Shown here one piece after another: positions 52,815 to 62,607 of a DNA stretch of 64,000 bases. Below the pieces are notes generated by a model, which was given only the letters and a program-made list of their open reading frames with translations, was not told the origin of the DNA and did no database searches. How positions within the stretch are numbered: position 1 is the first letter of the stretch; every line of letters begins with the position of its first letter. The stretch is taken from assembly GCA_039619475.1 (NCBI GenBank), contig CM077116.1, positions 9,394,932 to 9,458,931 on the forward strand, written 5' to 3'. This stretch comes from Icerya purchasi. Taxonomy: Eukaryota > Arthropoda > Insecta > Hemiptera > Monophlebidae. The translations under genes were made by a program, and so were the position numbers.

Positions 52815-52894
52815 AACCGGATGATATGATAAAATCACTTCTACCATGTTACGAGCATGAGCATGATGAAGAATTCGTCTATGAGGTGTGTTGA
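52741..52894 (+). pseudogene. Out-of-frame C-terminal extension of the DEDD-like gene
   Basis: After a change of frame near 52741 (GCCACCAAAG here against GCACCACAAAG in the right arm), the +2 frame stays open to the TGA at 52892-52894. It contains DRLKPDDMIKSLLPCYEHEH, a protein-like string that the right-arm copy reads in frame with the preceding segment. The left copy therefore probably has a frameshift, or a consensus error, that replaces the natural end with 26 unrelated residues. Confidence 0.45.
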
Positions 52895-54430
52895 TCAATA
52901 GAGCAACAGGTAGAAAACCTAGTAGTTTACGAGACACAGCATGTTCAAAGAAAAAAAACGAACTAGCACAAGCAGATCAGAGTTGCAACATACGAGTGGG
53001 AGATATATTCTCGAGAACAACAGCTTGATTATAAAAAACGTCGAAGATACATGTTTCTATCTGTGAACAATTATCACATCAAACATAAAAAGGTTGACTA
53101 AAAGATTATTATTTTCTTTTTTCGTTCATTCTCGCCACTATTACCACTGGCGCCCCCACTGCCAAGACCTCTAAACATACATTACTAACCTCGCCAACAC
53201 TATAATATTTTTTCTCTGTGTTACTAAATTAACCCAACTATATTTTTATTCATTTGTTACACAAACATTTGTTCAAATCTTTTGTAATATATCGTACATA
53301 CATTTATAGCCCACAGACACTACTTGCTTCATTACCACGAATACATCTCTTTCATGGTCACTTATCATAACATAGTTTTTCCTGAAATTGTAAAAAAATT
53401 CTCTTCGTTCCATTCTTCCAAGTTTTCCAAATTTCAAATCATGCATAATTATTTAAGAATCAAATTAAGTATATTTTATCATTTCCAAAAAATTAATCAT
53501 CTCTGTACAAGGCATTAACTCATTTTTCAAAACAAACATATTATTTTTTTAATCTATCATACATATCATTTTTATCATTCAAATTTTTTTCTGAATTCAC
53601 AAATAGTTAACCTATAGAAAACATATTATTGTAAACATACATGACGAAGTCACTCCTCATAATTACATCATGAATTCATTTTTTTTTTCATTTTTTTTTT
53701 TTTACCATCATGAAATTGTAGTAGTGTTTTTAATTTTTTTATTTTCCATACATGACAAAAGCAATACAATCACGACATCTATGAATACACACCATATGCT
53801 TCCAATAACCTATCATGCATTTTTTTAAATTAGTCCAAGCATACTATTTTTTCAATAACAAAGCCGATCATACATAATTTTTTCTTCTATATAATCACTA
53901 ATCTATGAAAACACTTGATTCGTTATACTCATACTGTAGCAACCACTCCTTTTCCCTCACGCTAACAAACTTCAAAATTTAATAATATAACACGAAATTA
54001 ATCTAAATATCTGTTCATGCTATTAAAATTAATATATCAATCTTTACATTCCTTTTGTACATTTCTGAAAAAATCCTACAACATGTTTTAAAATTAATCG
54101 AAGTATACTATTTTATTACCTAAAATCAATTATTCTCTCATACAGTTTTTTCCAATCATCCATAATGTTTTTTCTGTATTGTCATTATTACAAAGTCATA
54201 CAAAACAACAACACATTTTTAATCATAATGAATCCTTCATTCCATTCCGTTCATGCTATATACCATTATCATTCATTTCAACGTTATGAAATTAGTCTAA
54301 ATATACATTCATGCTAGCAAAGTTATTATCTCACCCTTTGCATTGTCCCAAGATGATTTATTTGACATTTTTTCTTTAAATTTCCCTCATACTATTATTT
54401 TTGAAATGTAGGATGATGACTATGATTAGA
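52895..54430. repeat. Degenerate repeat array, left arm, gene-free
   Basis: Further diverged cores of the GAAATTAGTCTAAATATA type occur at about 53225, 53460, 53830, 54000, 54085 and 54295, often followed by TTCATGC and preceded by a T-rich block. The spacing is irregular (70-250 bp). Frames here are short and AT-driven. The mirrored region is 61060-62600. Confidence 0.45.
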
Positions 54431-54456
54431 ATTCATGATTATGAAGAGAGAGATGC

Positions 54457-54639
54457 ATGGTGAAATTGTATTGTCATTATATGCGAGATGATGTGTGTTT
54501 GTGGGTGAGTATGGATGCATGTAAAATATATGAGTGTGTTAGTAGAAAACATCCGTTCATGCGTGAACACAGGTACAGATACAGTTATAGAATGAGAGAG
54601 GTAAAAATATATATTTTGTTATGTTTGATATGTGCATGA
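54457..54639 (+). CDS. Hypothetical 60-residue frame, left arm (doubtful)
   Basis: An ATG-initiated frame, rich in Tyr, Arg, Met and Cys, with an identical mirror copy at 60853-61035. The identity says nothing about selection because the DNA of the two arms is the same here. No motif recognised; may be chance. Confidence 0.12.
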   Translation: MVKLYCHYMRDDVCLWVSMDACKIYECVSRKHPFMREHRYRYSYRMREVKIYILLCLICA

Positions 54640-54975
54640 TAAAGAGGTTAACAAAGAATAATCACATTACCCTCACAACTTAGACATTGAGTTTTACCTT
54701 TGCAATATTTTAGATGTAAAAGCAGTGACATTGACATGTGGTAAACGTTTTCATCACTTTTGACTAATTATAACCAATTTTCCAACATTTCTCTTCGTTT
54801 TTCCTACATTTTAATACTTTTACACCGTTTCAGTCAATTTTTGCTATTTAATGCCATTTTTTCCAGTGTTTTTACCACCTTTCTCACAATTTTCATCATT
54901 CTTTCATCATCTTTGTTAGGTTTTTTCTTACAACTCTTTAATATTTCGATCGTTGCTAGTGATAACCATCATTAT

Positions 54976-55437
54976 TTATGCTTTCAATCCTTCCACTTCA
55001 GCAATGCACACATACAGCTTAGCAATCGCCGCAGCCATTGAACGTTGTAGGACTGCAATCGTGATCTCCATTTGATTATTGGGATTTAAAAGTCACATCT
55101 TTGAACGCTTGATCTAATGCATCAACATGATTTTTTTTGTATTCGCCCACCTGCTGCTGGAGGTTCCACTTAATATTCTCAACAGACTATCATACAGTCG
55201 TTTAACAAGAGAATCTGTAAGACCCGAGACATTTACTTAACGTTTTCCCAACACATTTACAGACATACCCTGTACACTAAGGAAATCTTTAAACATCTCT
55301 GTAACCATTCCTTTTAAGCTGGCGGGAGCAAGGAACTCCTATAAACGTTTATCAATCAGCACTTCATCGTTCATCGCCCTGGTTTCACTCGCCGTTGCAC
55401 AGACATGTAATAAACATTTTCTTCTTTTACAATTTTC
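54976..55437 (-). pseudogene. Decayed helical-protein gene, left-arm copy
   Basis: Mirror image of 60055-60516; see that entry for the reading. It lies on the minus strand here, so it runs opposite to the DEDD-like gene of the same arm and away from the palindrome centre. Confidence 0.4.
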
Positions 55438-55496
55438 TTATGCTATAACACTATTACATCATTTTTCCTCGTTTCTAACTAATTGTAACCAGTTTT

Positions 55497-55990
55497 CCAT
55501 TATTTCTTAGCATGTTCTTCTGTTTAGGACCTTTTGCGCTATTTTTTCATCAATTTATGTTATTTCACATCGTTTTTCTGGTGATTTTAGTGCCTTTCAC
55601 ACAATTTTACTAATTATTTTCGACTATTTCTTAGCATGTTCTTCTGTTTAGGACCTTTTGCGCTATTTTTTCATCAATTTATGTTATTTCACATCGTTTT
55701 TCTGGTGATTTTAGTGCCTTTCACACAATTTTACTAATTATTTTCGACTATTTCTTAACATGTTCTTCTGTTTTAGGTCCTTTTTGCACTATTTTTTCAT
55801 CAATTTATGTTATTTCACATCGTTTTTCTGGTGATTTTAGTGCCTTTCACACAATTTTACTAATTATTTTCGACTATTTCTTAACATGTTCTTCTGTTTT
55901 AGGTCCTTTTTGCACTATTTTTTCATCAATTTATGTTATTTCACATCGTTTTTCTAGTGTTTTACTACCTTTCACACAATTTTACTCAAT
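55497..55990. repeat. 124-126 bp tandem array, four copies, left arm
   Basis: Unit starts CGACTATTTCTTARCATG occur at 55621, 55745 and 55871 (124 and 126 bp apart), with a first partial-variant unit from about 55497. Copies 1-2 have TTAGCATG and GGACCTTTTGCG; copies 3-4 have TTAACATG and GGTCCTTTTTGC, so the array grew by duplication of a two-unit block or by two separate steps. A diverged single unit lies on the other side of the decayed gene at about 54765-54950. Confidence 0.92.
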
Positions 55991-56096
55991 TTTTCCCCAT
56001 CTTTGAAGATTTTTTTTTTCATTTATCTCATACATTATATCTCCGAATGTGACGATTAGCTATCCTTTTAAGTACATTTTTTTAATTCGATATAAG

Positions 56097-56500
56097 TGAG
56101 GAGTACTTTTCAGGTCGACATGTATACTTCATGATATGACATTCAATTCATTATTAATCTATGTTTCAACAGGTTTGTGGTCGGTTGTTGGAGGTTTACA
56201 GAACTTTCTGTTGCATTGCTTATAGTATAATGGTTCTTGTGTGCTAGTGAGATGATGGTGTTTTGTGGGGAATAATAAACATGGGAAAGAGAAGGAGTGC
56301 GCCCCATCAAGCAGGGGGGAGTGATGCTTCGTAATTAACTTGGGTATTGCGCGCATTGCATGGCAGTTATAATATGCTCGAGCAAAAATTAGTCGCTGTA
56401 CTCGCATGGTGTTCATGTTATTCATTAAATGTTCACACTGAGAGATGCAATGGGCTCATCGACAGATGGATCCATGCTATCATTTCGATTTTTATAATTG
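56097..56500. repeat. Direct duplication, copy 1, left arm
   Basis: Aligns with 56875-57278 at an offset of 778 bp. Both begin TGAGGAGTACTTTT, then ACATGTATACTTC, then GTTTACAGAACTTT, AGTGAGATGA, AATAATAAA-ATGGG, and end near a CACACTGAGA block. Copies are clearly diverged (many substitutions), so the duplication is older than the palindrome. An 88-residue minus-strand frame across it has no protein character. Confidence 0.85.
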
Positions 56501-56874
56501 TAATCTGCACTGAGCATGTATGTATTACAACGAACCCATCAACTCTGTTACAGATGGTAATGTTTGAGGATAGATAGTGAAACGTTCATTAGAACATGAA
56601 TGTGTATACAAAGTGTTGTTACATCACATGTATGTCATCAAATTAACTAAAATGTTGCGTCTATAGTAAAAAAAGAAATGAGGGTTTTTCCCTAAGAGGG
56701 CGACTATAATAAAATTGATGCGATTTTAGATGGAAATGGGAGTATTTTACAGTAAAAACGCTGTTTTGCACCTAAATGGTGAATATTCTGGAGGTTAAAC
56801 GGCATTTTTCACACAAAATTTGATGTTTTTTTATAAATGTGGCTATTTTACTCCTACATGGAGTAATTTCTGCA
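56501..56874. other. Unique spacer between the duplicated segments, no gene
   Basis: No reading frame of note. The repeated short phrases AGTAAAAACGCTGTTTTG and CTCCTACATGGAGTAA are locally palindromic. Confidence 0.4.
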
Positions 56875-57278
56875 TGAGGAGTACTTTTTGGACTGACATG
56901 TATACTTCTTGATGTGGTATTCATTTCATTCTGAAGCTATGTTTGAACAGCTTTGTAAATGGTTGGGGGGGGGGGAAGTTTACAGAACTTTTCTGCTGCA
57001 TCAGTTATAAGATAATAGTTTTTATATGCTAGTGAGATGAAGGTATTTGGTTAGGAATAATAAATATGGGTAAGAGGTGGAGTGCATCCCAGTCAAGCAT
57101 GGGAGAGTATTGTTTGGGAATTAACTCCATTATTTGCACACATTGCAATACAATTATAATCAGTTTGGTCAAAATTACTTGTTATATTTCGTTCATGTTA
57201 TACATTAAACATTCACACTGAGAAACGGACTGGACTCTTCGACATCAAGGTCCATGCGATCATTACACTTTTTTTCAA
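56875..57278. repeat. Direct duplication, copy 2, left arm
   Basis: Second copy of the segment at 56097-56500. It contains an 11-base G run (56965-56975) that is a 17-base C run in the mirrored arm. Confidence 0.85.
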
Positions 57279-57288
57279 CAATTTGTGA

Positions 57289-57540
57289 CGTTTCATACTA
57301 TTTTTTAATGTTTTGAACGGCTCTTATGATGTATTTCAGCACATTTTCACAGGTACAAAGTTCGTAATGCGAAATAATTTGAATTATTTCGACAGTCTTT
57401 ACACACAAATAAAATACTATACCATTAACACACTCAACATGAAACAAATCATTACAAATAGAAATAAACAACGAAATTGCTCAGAAATTTTAATGAAATT
57501 CAAGAAGCATAGTGTATATGAAAATGAATATATTCTTTAA
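57289..57540 (+). CDS. Hypothetical ~75-84 residue frame at the left inner edge
   Basis: The frame is open from 57289 to the TAA at 57538-57540, with no ATG near its start (TTG at 57313; an internal ATG at 57367). It is rich in Asn, Ile, Lys and Tyr, as expected of AT-rich DNA. The mirror copy at 57946-58197 is identical. No domain recognised. Confidence 0.15.
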   Translation, partial: RFILFFNVLNGSYDVFQHIFTGTKFVMRNNLNYFDSLYTQIKYYTINTLNMKQIITNRNKQRNCSEILMKFKKHSVYENEYIL

Positions 57541-57612
57541 ATCAACACTCCAAACTTGCAGTTTCAGAATTATATCAGAACCTGACTAAGAACTCCGTTG
57601 TTCCTTTTGCTG

Positions 57613-57873
57613 CATATATATGTATATATATGTAGATATATATATGTATTTATTTAAATATATATGTGTATATATGTAGATATATTTATGTATATATGTA
57701 GATATATATGTGTATTTATGTAGATATATATGTGTATATATGTAGATATATATGTATATATGTAGATATATATGTGTATATATGTAGATATATATGTATA
57801 TATTTAGATATATATATGTACATATGTAGTTATATGTATAATTTAATAATATATGATTATATATGTATATATA
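57613..57873. repeat. Palindrome spacer: TATATG/TAGATA tandem repeats
   Basis: This 261-bp core is not inverted between the arms. It consists of units of about 20-24 bp of the form TGTAGATATATATGTGTATA, at least seven of them, with edge variants. It keeps a consistent G-versus-C strand bias (ATGT rather than ACAT), so it is a directional repeat sitting at the axis of symmetry. Confidence 0.95.
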
Positions 57874-57945
57874 CAGCAAAAGGAACAACGGAGTTCTTAG
57901 TCAGGTTCTGATATAATTCTGAAACTGCAAGTTTGGAGTGTTGAT

Positions 57946-58197
57946 TTAAAGAATATATTCATTTTCATATACACTATGCTTCTTGAATTTCATTAAAATT
58001 TCTGAGCAATTTCGTTGTTTATTTCTATTTGTAATGATTTGTTTCATGTTGAGTGTGTTAATGGTATAGTATTTTATTTGTGTGTAAAGACTGTCGAAAT
58101 AATTCAAATTATTTCGCATTACGAACTTTGTACCTGTGAAAATGTGCTGAAATACATCATAAGAGCCGTTCAAAACATTAAAAAATAGTATGAAACG
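57946..58197 (-). CDS. Hypothetical frame at the right inner edge
   Basis: Identical mirror copy of 57289-57540. Same reservations apply. Confidence 0.15.
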   Translation of the reverse strand, partial: RFILFFNVLNGSYDVFQHIFTGTKFVMRNNLNYFDSLYTQIKYYTINTLNMKQIITNRNKQRNCSEILMKFKKHSVYENEYIL

Positions 58198-58207
58198 TCA
58201 CAAATTG

Positions 58208-58617
58208 TTGAAAAAAAGTGTAATGATCGCATGGACCTTGATGTCGAAGAGTCCAGTCCGTTTCTCAGTGTGAATGTTTAATGTATAACATGAACGAAAT
58301 ATAACAAGTAATTTTGACCAAACTGATTATAATTGTATTGCAATGTGTGCAAATAATGGAGTTAATTCCCAAACAATACTCTCCCATGCTTGACTGGGAT
58401 GCACTCCACCTCTTACCCATATTTATTATTCCTAACCAAATACCTTCATCTCACTAGCATATAAAAACTATTATCTTATAACTGATGCAGCAGAAAAGTT
58501 CTGTAAACTTCCCCCCCCCCCCCCCCCAACCATTTACAAAGCTGTTCAAACATAGCTTCAGAATGAAATGAATACCACATCAAGAAGTATACATGTCAGT
58601 CCAAAAAGTACTCCTCA
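58208..58617. repeat. Direct duplication, copy 2, right arm
   Basis: Mirror of 56875-57278, 6 bp longer because its C run (58511-58527) has 17 bases where the left arm has 11. Confidence 0.85.
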
Positions 58618-58991
58618 TGCAGAAATTACTCCATGTAGGAGTAAAATAGCCACATTTATAAAAAAACATCAAATTTTGTGTGAAAAATGCCGTTTAACCT
58701 CCAGAATATTCACCATTTAGGTGCAAAACAGCGTTTTTACTGTAAAATACTCCCATTTCCATCTAAAATCGCATCAATTTTATTATAGTCGCCCTCTTAG
58801 GGAAAAACCCTCATTTCTTTTTTTACTATAGACGCAACATTTTAGTTAATTTGATGACATACATGTGATGTAACAACACTTTGTATACACATTCATGTTC
58901 TAATGAACGTTTCACTATCTATCCTCAAACATTACCATCTGTAACAGAGTTGATGGGTTCGTTGTAATACATACATGCTCAGTGCAGATTA

Positions 58992-59395
58992 CAATTATAA
59001 AAATCGAAATGATAGCATGGATCCATCTGTCGATGAGCCCATTGCATCTCTCAGTGTGAACATTTAATGAATAACATGAACACCATGCGAGTACAGCGAC
59101 TAATTTTTGCTCGAGCATATTATAACTGCCATGCAATGCGCGCAATACCCAAGTTAATTACGAAGCATCACTCCCCCCTGCTTGATGGGGCGCACTCCTT
59201 CTCTTTCCCATGTTTATTATTCCCCACAAAACACCATCATCTCACTAGCACACAAGAACCATTATACTATAAGCAATGCAACAGAAAGTTCTGTAAACCT
59301 CCAACAACCGACCACAAACCTGTTGAAACATAGATTAATAATGAATTGAATGTCATATCATGAAGTATACATGTCGACCTGAAAAGTACTCCTCA
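58992..59395. repeat. Direct duplication, copy 1, right arm
   Basis: Mirror of 56097-56500. Confidence 0.85.
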
Positions 59396-59501
59396 CTTAT
59401 ATCGAATTAAAAAAATGTACTTAAAAGGATAGCTAATCGTCACATTCGGAGATATAATGTATGAGATAAATGAAAAAAAAAATCTTCAAAGATGGGGAAA
59501 A

Positions 59502-59995
59502 ATTGAGTAAAATTGTGTGAAAGGTAGTAAAACACTAGAAAAACGATGTGAAATAACATAAATTGATGAAAAAATAGTGCAAAAAGGACCTAAAACAGAA
59601 GAACATGTTAAGAAATAGTCGAAAATAATTAGTAAAATTGTGTGAAAGGCACTAAAATCACCAGAAAAACGATGTGAAATAACATAAATTGATGAAAAAA
59701 TAGTGCAAAAAGGACCTAAAACAGAAGAACATGTTAAGAAATAGTCGAAAATAATTAGTAAAATTGTGTGAAAGGCACTAAAATCACCAGAAAAACGATG
59801 TGAAATAACATAAATTGATGAAAAAATAGCGCAAAAGGTCCTAAACAGAAGAACATGCTAAGAAATAGTCGAAAATAATTAGTAAAATTGTGTGAAAGGC
59901 ACTAAAATCACCAGAAAAACGATGTGAAATAACATAAATTGATGAAAAAATAGCGCAAAAGGTCCTAAACAGAAGAACATGCTAAGAAATAATGG
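59502..59995. repeat. 124-126 bp tandem array, right arm
   Basis: Mirror of 55497-55990, with the same order of unit variants. The array stands just upstream of the decayed gene at 60055-60516 in the gene's own orientation. Confidence 0.92.
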
Positions 59996-60054
59996 AAAAC
60001 TGGTTACAATTAGTTAGAAACGAGGAAAAATGATGTAATAGTGTTATAGCATAA

Positions 60055-60516
60055 GAAAATTGTAAAAGAAGAAAATGTTTATTACATGTCTGTGCAACGG
60101 CGAGTGAAACCAGGGCGATGAACGATGAAGTGCTGATTGATAAACGTTTATAGGAGTTCCTTGCTCCCGCCAGCTTAAAAGGAATGGTTACAGAGATGTT
60201 TAAAGATTTCCTTAGTGTACAGGGTATGTCTGTAAATGTGTTGGGAAAACGTTAAGTAAATGTCTCGGGTCTTACAGATTCTCTTGTTAAACGACTGTAT
60301 GATAGTCTGTTGAGAATATTAAGTGGAACCTCCAGCAGCAGGTGGGCGAATACAAAAAAAATCATGTTGATGCATTAGATCAAGCGTTCAAAGATGTGAC
60401 TTTTAAATCCCAATAATCAAATGGAGATCACGATTGCAGTCCTACAACGTTCAATGGCTGCGGCGATTGCTAAGCTGTATGTGTGCATTGCTGAAGTGGA
60501 AGGATTGAAAGCATAA
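60055..60516 (+). pseudogene. Decayed helical-protein gene, right-arm copy
   Basis: The frame is open from 60055, with an ATG at 60118 (MNDEVLIDKRL). It meets a TAG at 60151 and a TAA at 60253, and continues in the same frame with EFLAPASLKGMVTEMFKDF and SGLTDSLVKRLYDSL. Near 60307 the coding character moves to another frame (VGEYKKNHVDALDQAFKDV, stop at 60414), then to a third with an ATG at 60421 (MEITIAVLQRSMAAAIAKLY, stop at 60514). These strings are charged and helix-forming, unlike the poly-F/I/N frames of the surrounding DNA, and all lie on one strand in a consistent order. I do not recognise the family. It may be a gene with two stops and two frameshifts, or consensus noise in a working one. 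Confidence 0.4.
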
Positions 60517-60539
60517 ATAATGATGGTTATCACTAGCAA

Positions 60540-60725
60540 CGATCGAAATATTAAAGAGTTGTAAGAAAAAACCTAACAAAGATGATGAAAGAATGATGAA
60601 AATTGTGAGAAAGGTGGTAAAAACACTGGAAAAAATGGCATTAAATAGCAAAAATTGACTGAAACGGTGTAAAAGTATTAAAATGTAGGAAAAACGAAGA
60701 GAAATGTTGGAAAATTGGTTATAAT
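60540..60725. repeat. Diverged unit of the 124-bp repeat, right arm
   Basis: Blocks ATTGTGAGAAAGGTGGTAAA and GAAAATTGGTTATAATTAGT match ATTGTGTGAAAGGCACTAAA and GAAAACTGGTTACAATTAGT of the main array. The decayed gene is thus bracketed by directly oriented copies of one repeat. Confidence 0.65.
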
Positions 60726-61059
60726 TAGTCAAAAGTGATGAAAACGTTTACCACATGTCAATGTCACTGCTTTTACATCTAAAATATTGCAAAGGTAAAA
60801 CTCAATGTCTAAGTTGTGAGGGTAATGTGATTATTCTTTGTTAACCTCTTTATCATGCACATATCAAACATAACAAAATATATATTTTTACCTCTCTCAT
60901 TCTATAACTGTATCTGTACCTGTGTTCACGCATGAACGGATGTTTTCTACTAACACACTCATATATTTTACATGCATCCATACTCACCCACAAACACACA
61001 TCATCTCGCATATAATGACAATACAATTTCACCATGCATCTCTCTCTTCATAATCATGA

Positions 61060-62600
61060 ATTCTAATCATAGTCATCATCCTACATTTCAAAAATAATAG
61101 TATGAGGGAAATTTAAAGAAAAAATGTCAAATAAATCATCTTGGGACAATGCAAAGGGTGAGATAATAACTTTGCTAGCATGAATGTATATTTAGACTAA
61201 TTTCATAACGTTGAAATGAATGATAATGGTATATAGCATGAACGGAATGGAATGAAGGATTCATTATGATTAGAAAATGTGTTGTTGTTTTGTATGACTT
61301 TGTAATAATGACAATACAGAAAAAAACATTATGGATGATTGGAAAAAACTGTATGAGAGAATAATTGATTTTAGGTAATAAAATAGTATACTTCGATTAA
61401 TTTTAAAAACATGTTGTAGGATTTTTTCAGAAATGTACAAAAGGAATGTAAAGATTGATATATTAATTTTAATAGCATGAACAGATATTTAGATTAATTT
61501 CGTGTTATATTATTAAATTTTGAAGTTTGTTAGCGTGAGGGAAAAGGAGTGGTTGCTACAGTGTATGAGTATAACGAATCAAGTGTTTTCATAGATTAGT
61601 GATTATATAGAAGAAAAAATTATGTATGATCGGCTTTGTGTTATTGAAAAAATAGTATGCTTGGACTAATTTAAAAAAATGCATGATAGGTTATTGGAAG
61701 CATATGGTGTGTATTCATAGATGTCGTGATTGTATTGCTTTTGTCATGTATGGAAAATAAAAAATTAAAAACACTACTACAATTTCATGATGGTAAAAAA
61801 AAAAAAATGAAAAAAAAAAAATGAATTCATGATGTAATTATGAGGAGTGACTTCGTTCTGTATGTTTACAATAATATGTTTTCTATAAGGTTAACTATTT
61901 GTGAATTCAGAAAAAAATTTGAATGATAAAAATGATATGTATGATAGATTAAAAAAAATAATATGTTTGTTTTTGAAAAATGAGTTAATGCCTTGTACAG
62001 AGATGATTAATTTTTTGGAAATGATAAAATATACTTAATTTGATCTTAAATAATTATGCATGATTTGAAATTTGGAAAACTTGGAAGAATGGAACGAAGA
62101 GAATTTTTTTACAATTTCAGGAAAAACTATGTTATGATAAGTGACCATGAAAGAGATGTATTCGTGGTAATGAAGCAAGTTAGTGTCTGTGGGCTATAAA
62201 TGTATGTACGATATATTACAAAAGATTCTGAACAATGTTTGTGTAACAAATGAATAAAAATATAGTTGGGTTAATTTAGTAACACAGAGAAAAATATTAT
62301 AGTGTTGGCGAGGTTAGTAATGTATGTTTAGAGGTCTTGACAGTGGGGCGCCAGTGGTAATAGTGCGAGAATGAACGAAAAAAGAAAATAATAATCTTTT
62401 AGTCAACCTTTTTATGTTTGATGTGATAATTGTTCACAGGATAGAAACATGTATCTTCGACGGTTTTTATAATCAAGCTGTTGTTCTCGAGAATATATCT
62501 CCCACTCGTATGTTGCAACTCTGATCTGCTTGTGCTAGTTCGTTTTTTTTCTTTGAACATGCTGTGTCTCGTAAACTACTAGGTTTTTCTACCTGTTGCT
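61060..62600. repeat. Degenerate repeat array, right arm, gene-free
   Basis: Mirror of 52895-54430. Comparison shows frequent 1-base indels, for example CATACACTGTAG here (complement) against CATACTGTAG on the left. Confidence 0.45.
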
Positions 62601-62607
62601 CTATTGA

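Larger units (their letters stand above)
51526..57612 (+). repeat. Left arm of giant inverted repeat
   Basis: The arm matches the reverse complement of 57874-63983. The outer edge is GCATACGCTCATAATTC at 51526 against its complement ending at 63983; the inner edge is AAAAGCAGCAT-type sequence at 57606-57612 against 57874-57880. Mirrored coordinates sum to 115486 near the centre, 115492 beyond a C/G homopolymer that differs in length, and about 115509 at the outer edge, so the arms differ by small indels. The arm contains the DEDD-like gene, a decayed opposite-strand gene, the 124-bp array and the 778-bp duplication. Confidence 0.96.

Noticed and set aside
55497..55990. CRISPR-like array
   Set aside because: Units are contiguous 124-bp tandem repeats without variable spacers, in eukaryotic DNA.
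56159..56425. 88- and 76-residue frames on opposite strands over the duplicated segment
   Set aside because: The paralogous copy at +778 bp does not keep either frame open, so no coding constraint.
57586..57911. Frames of 67-100 residues through the palindrome spacer
   Set aside because: Low-complexity translation of the TATATG repeats.
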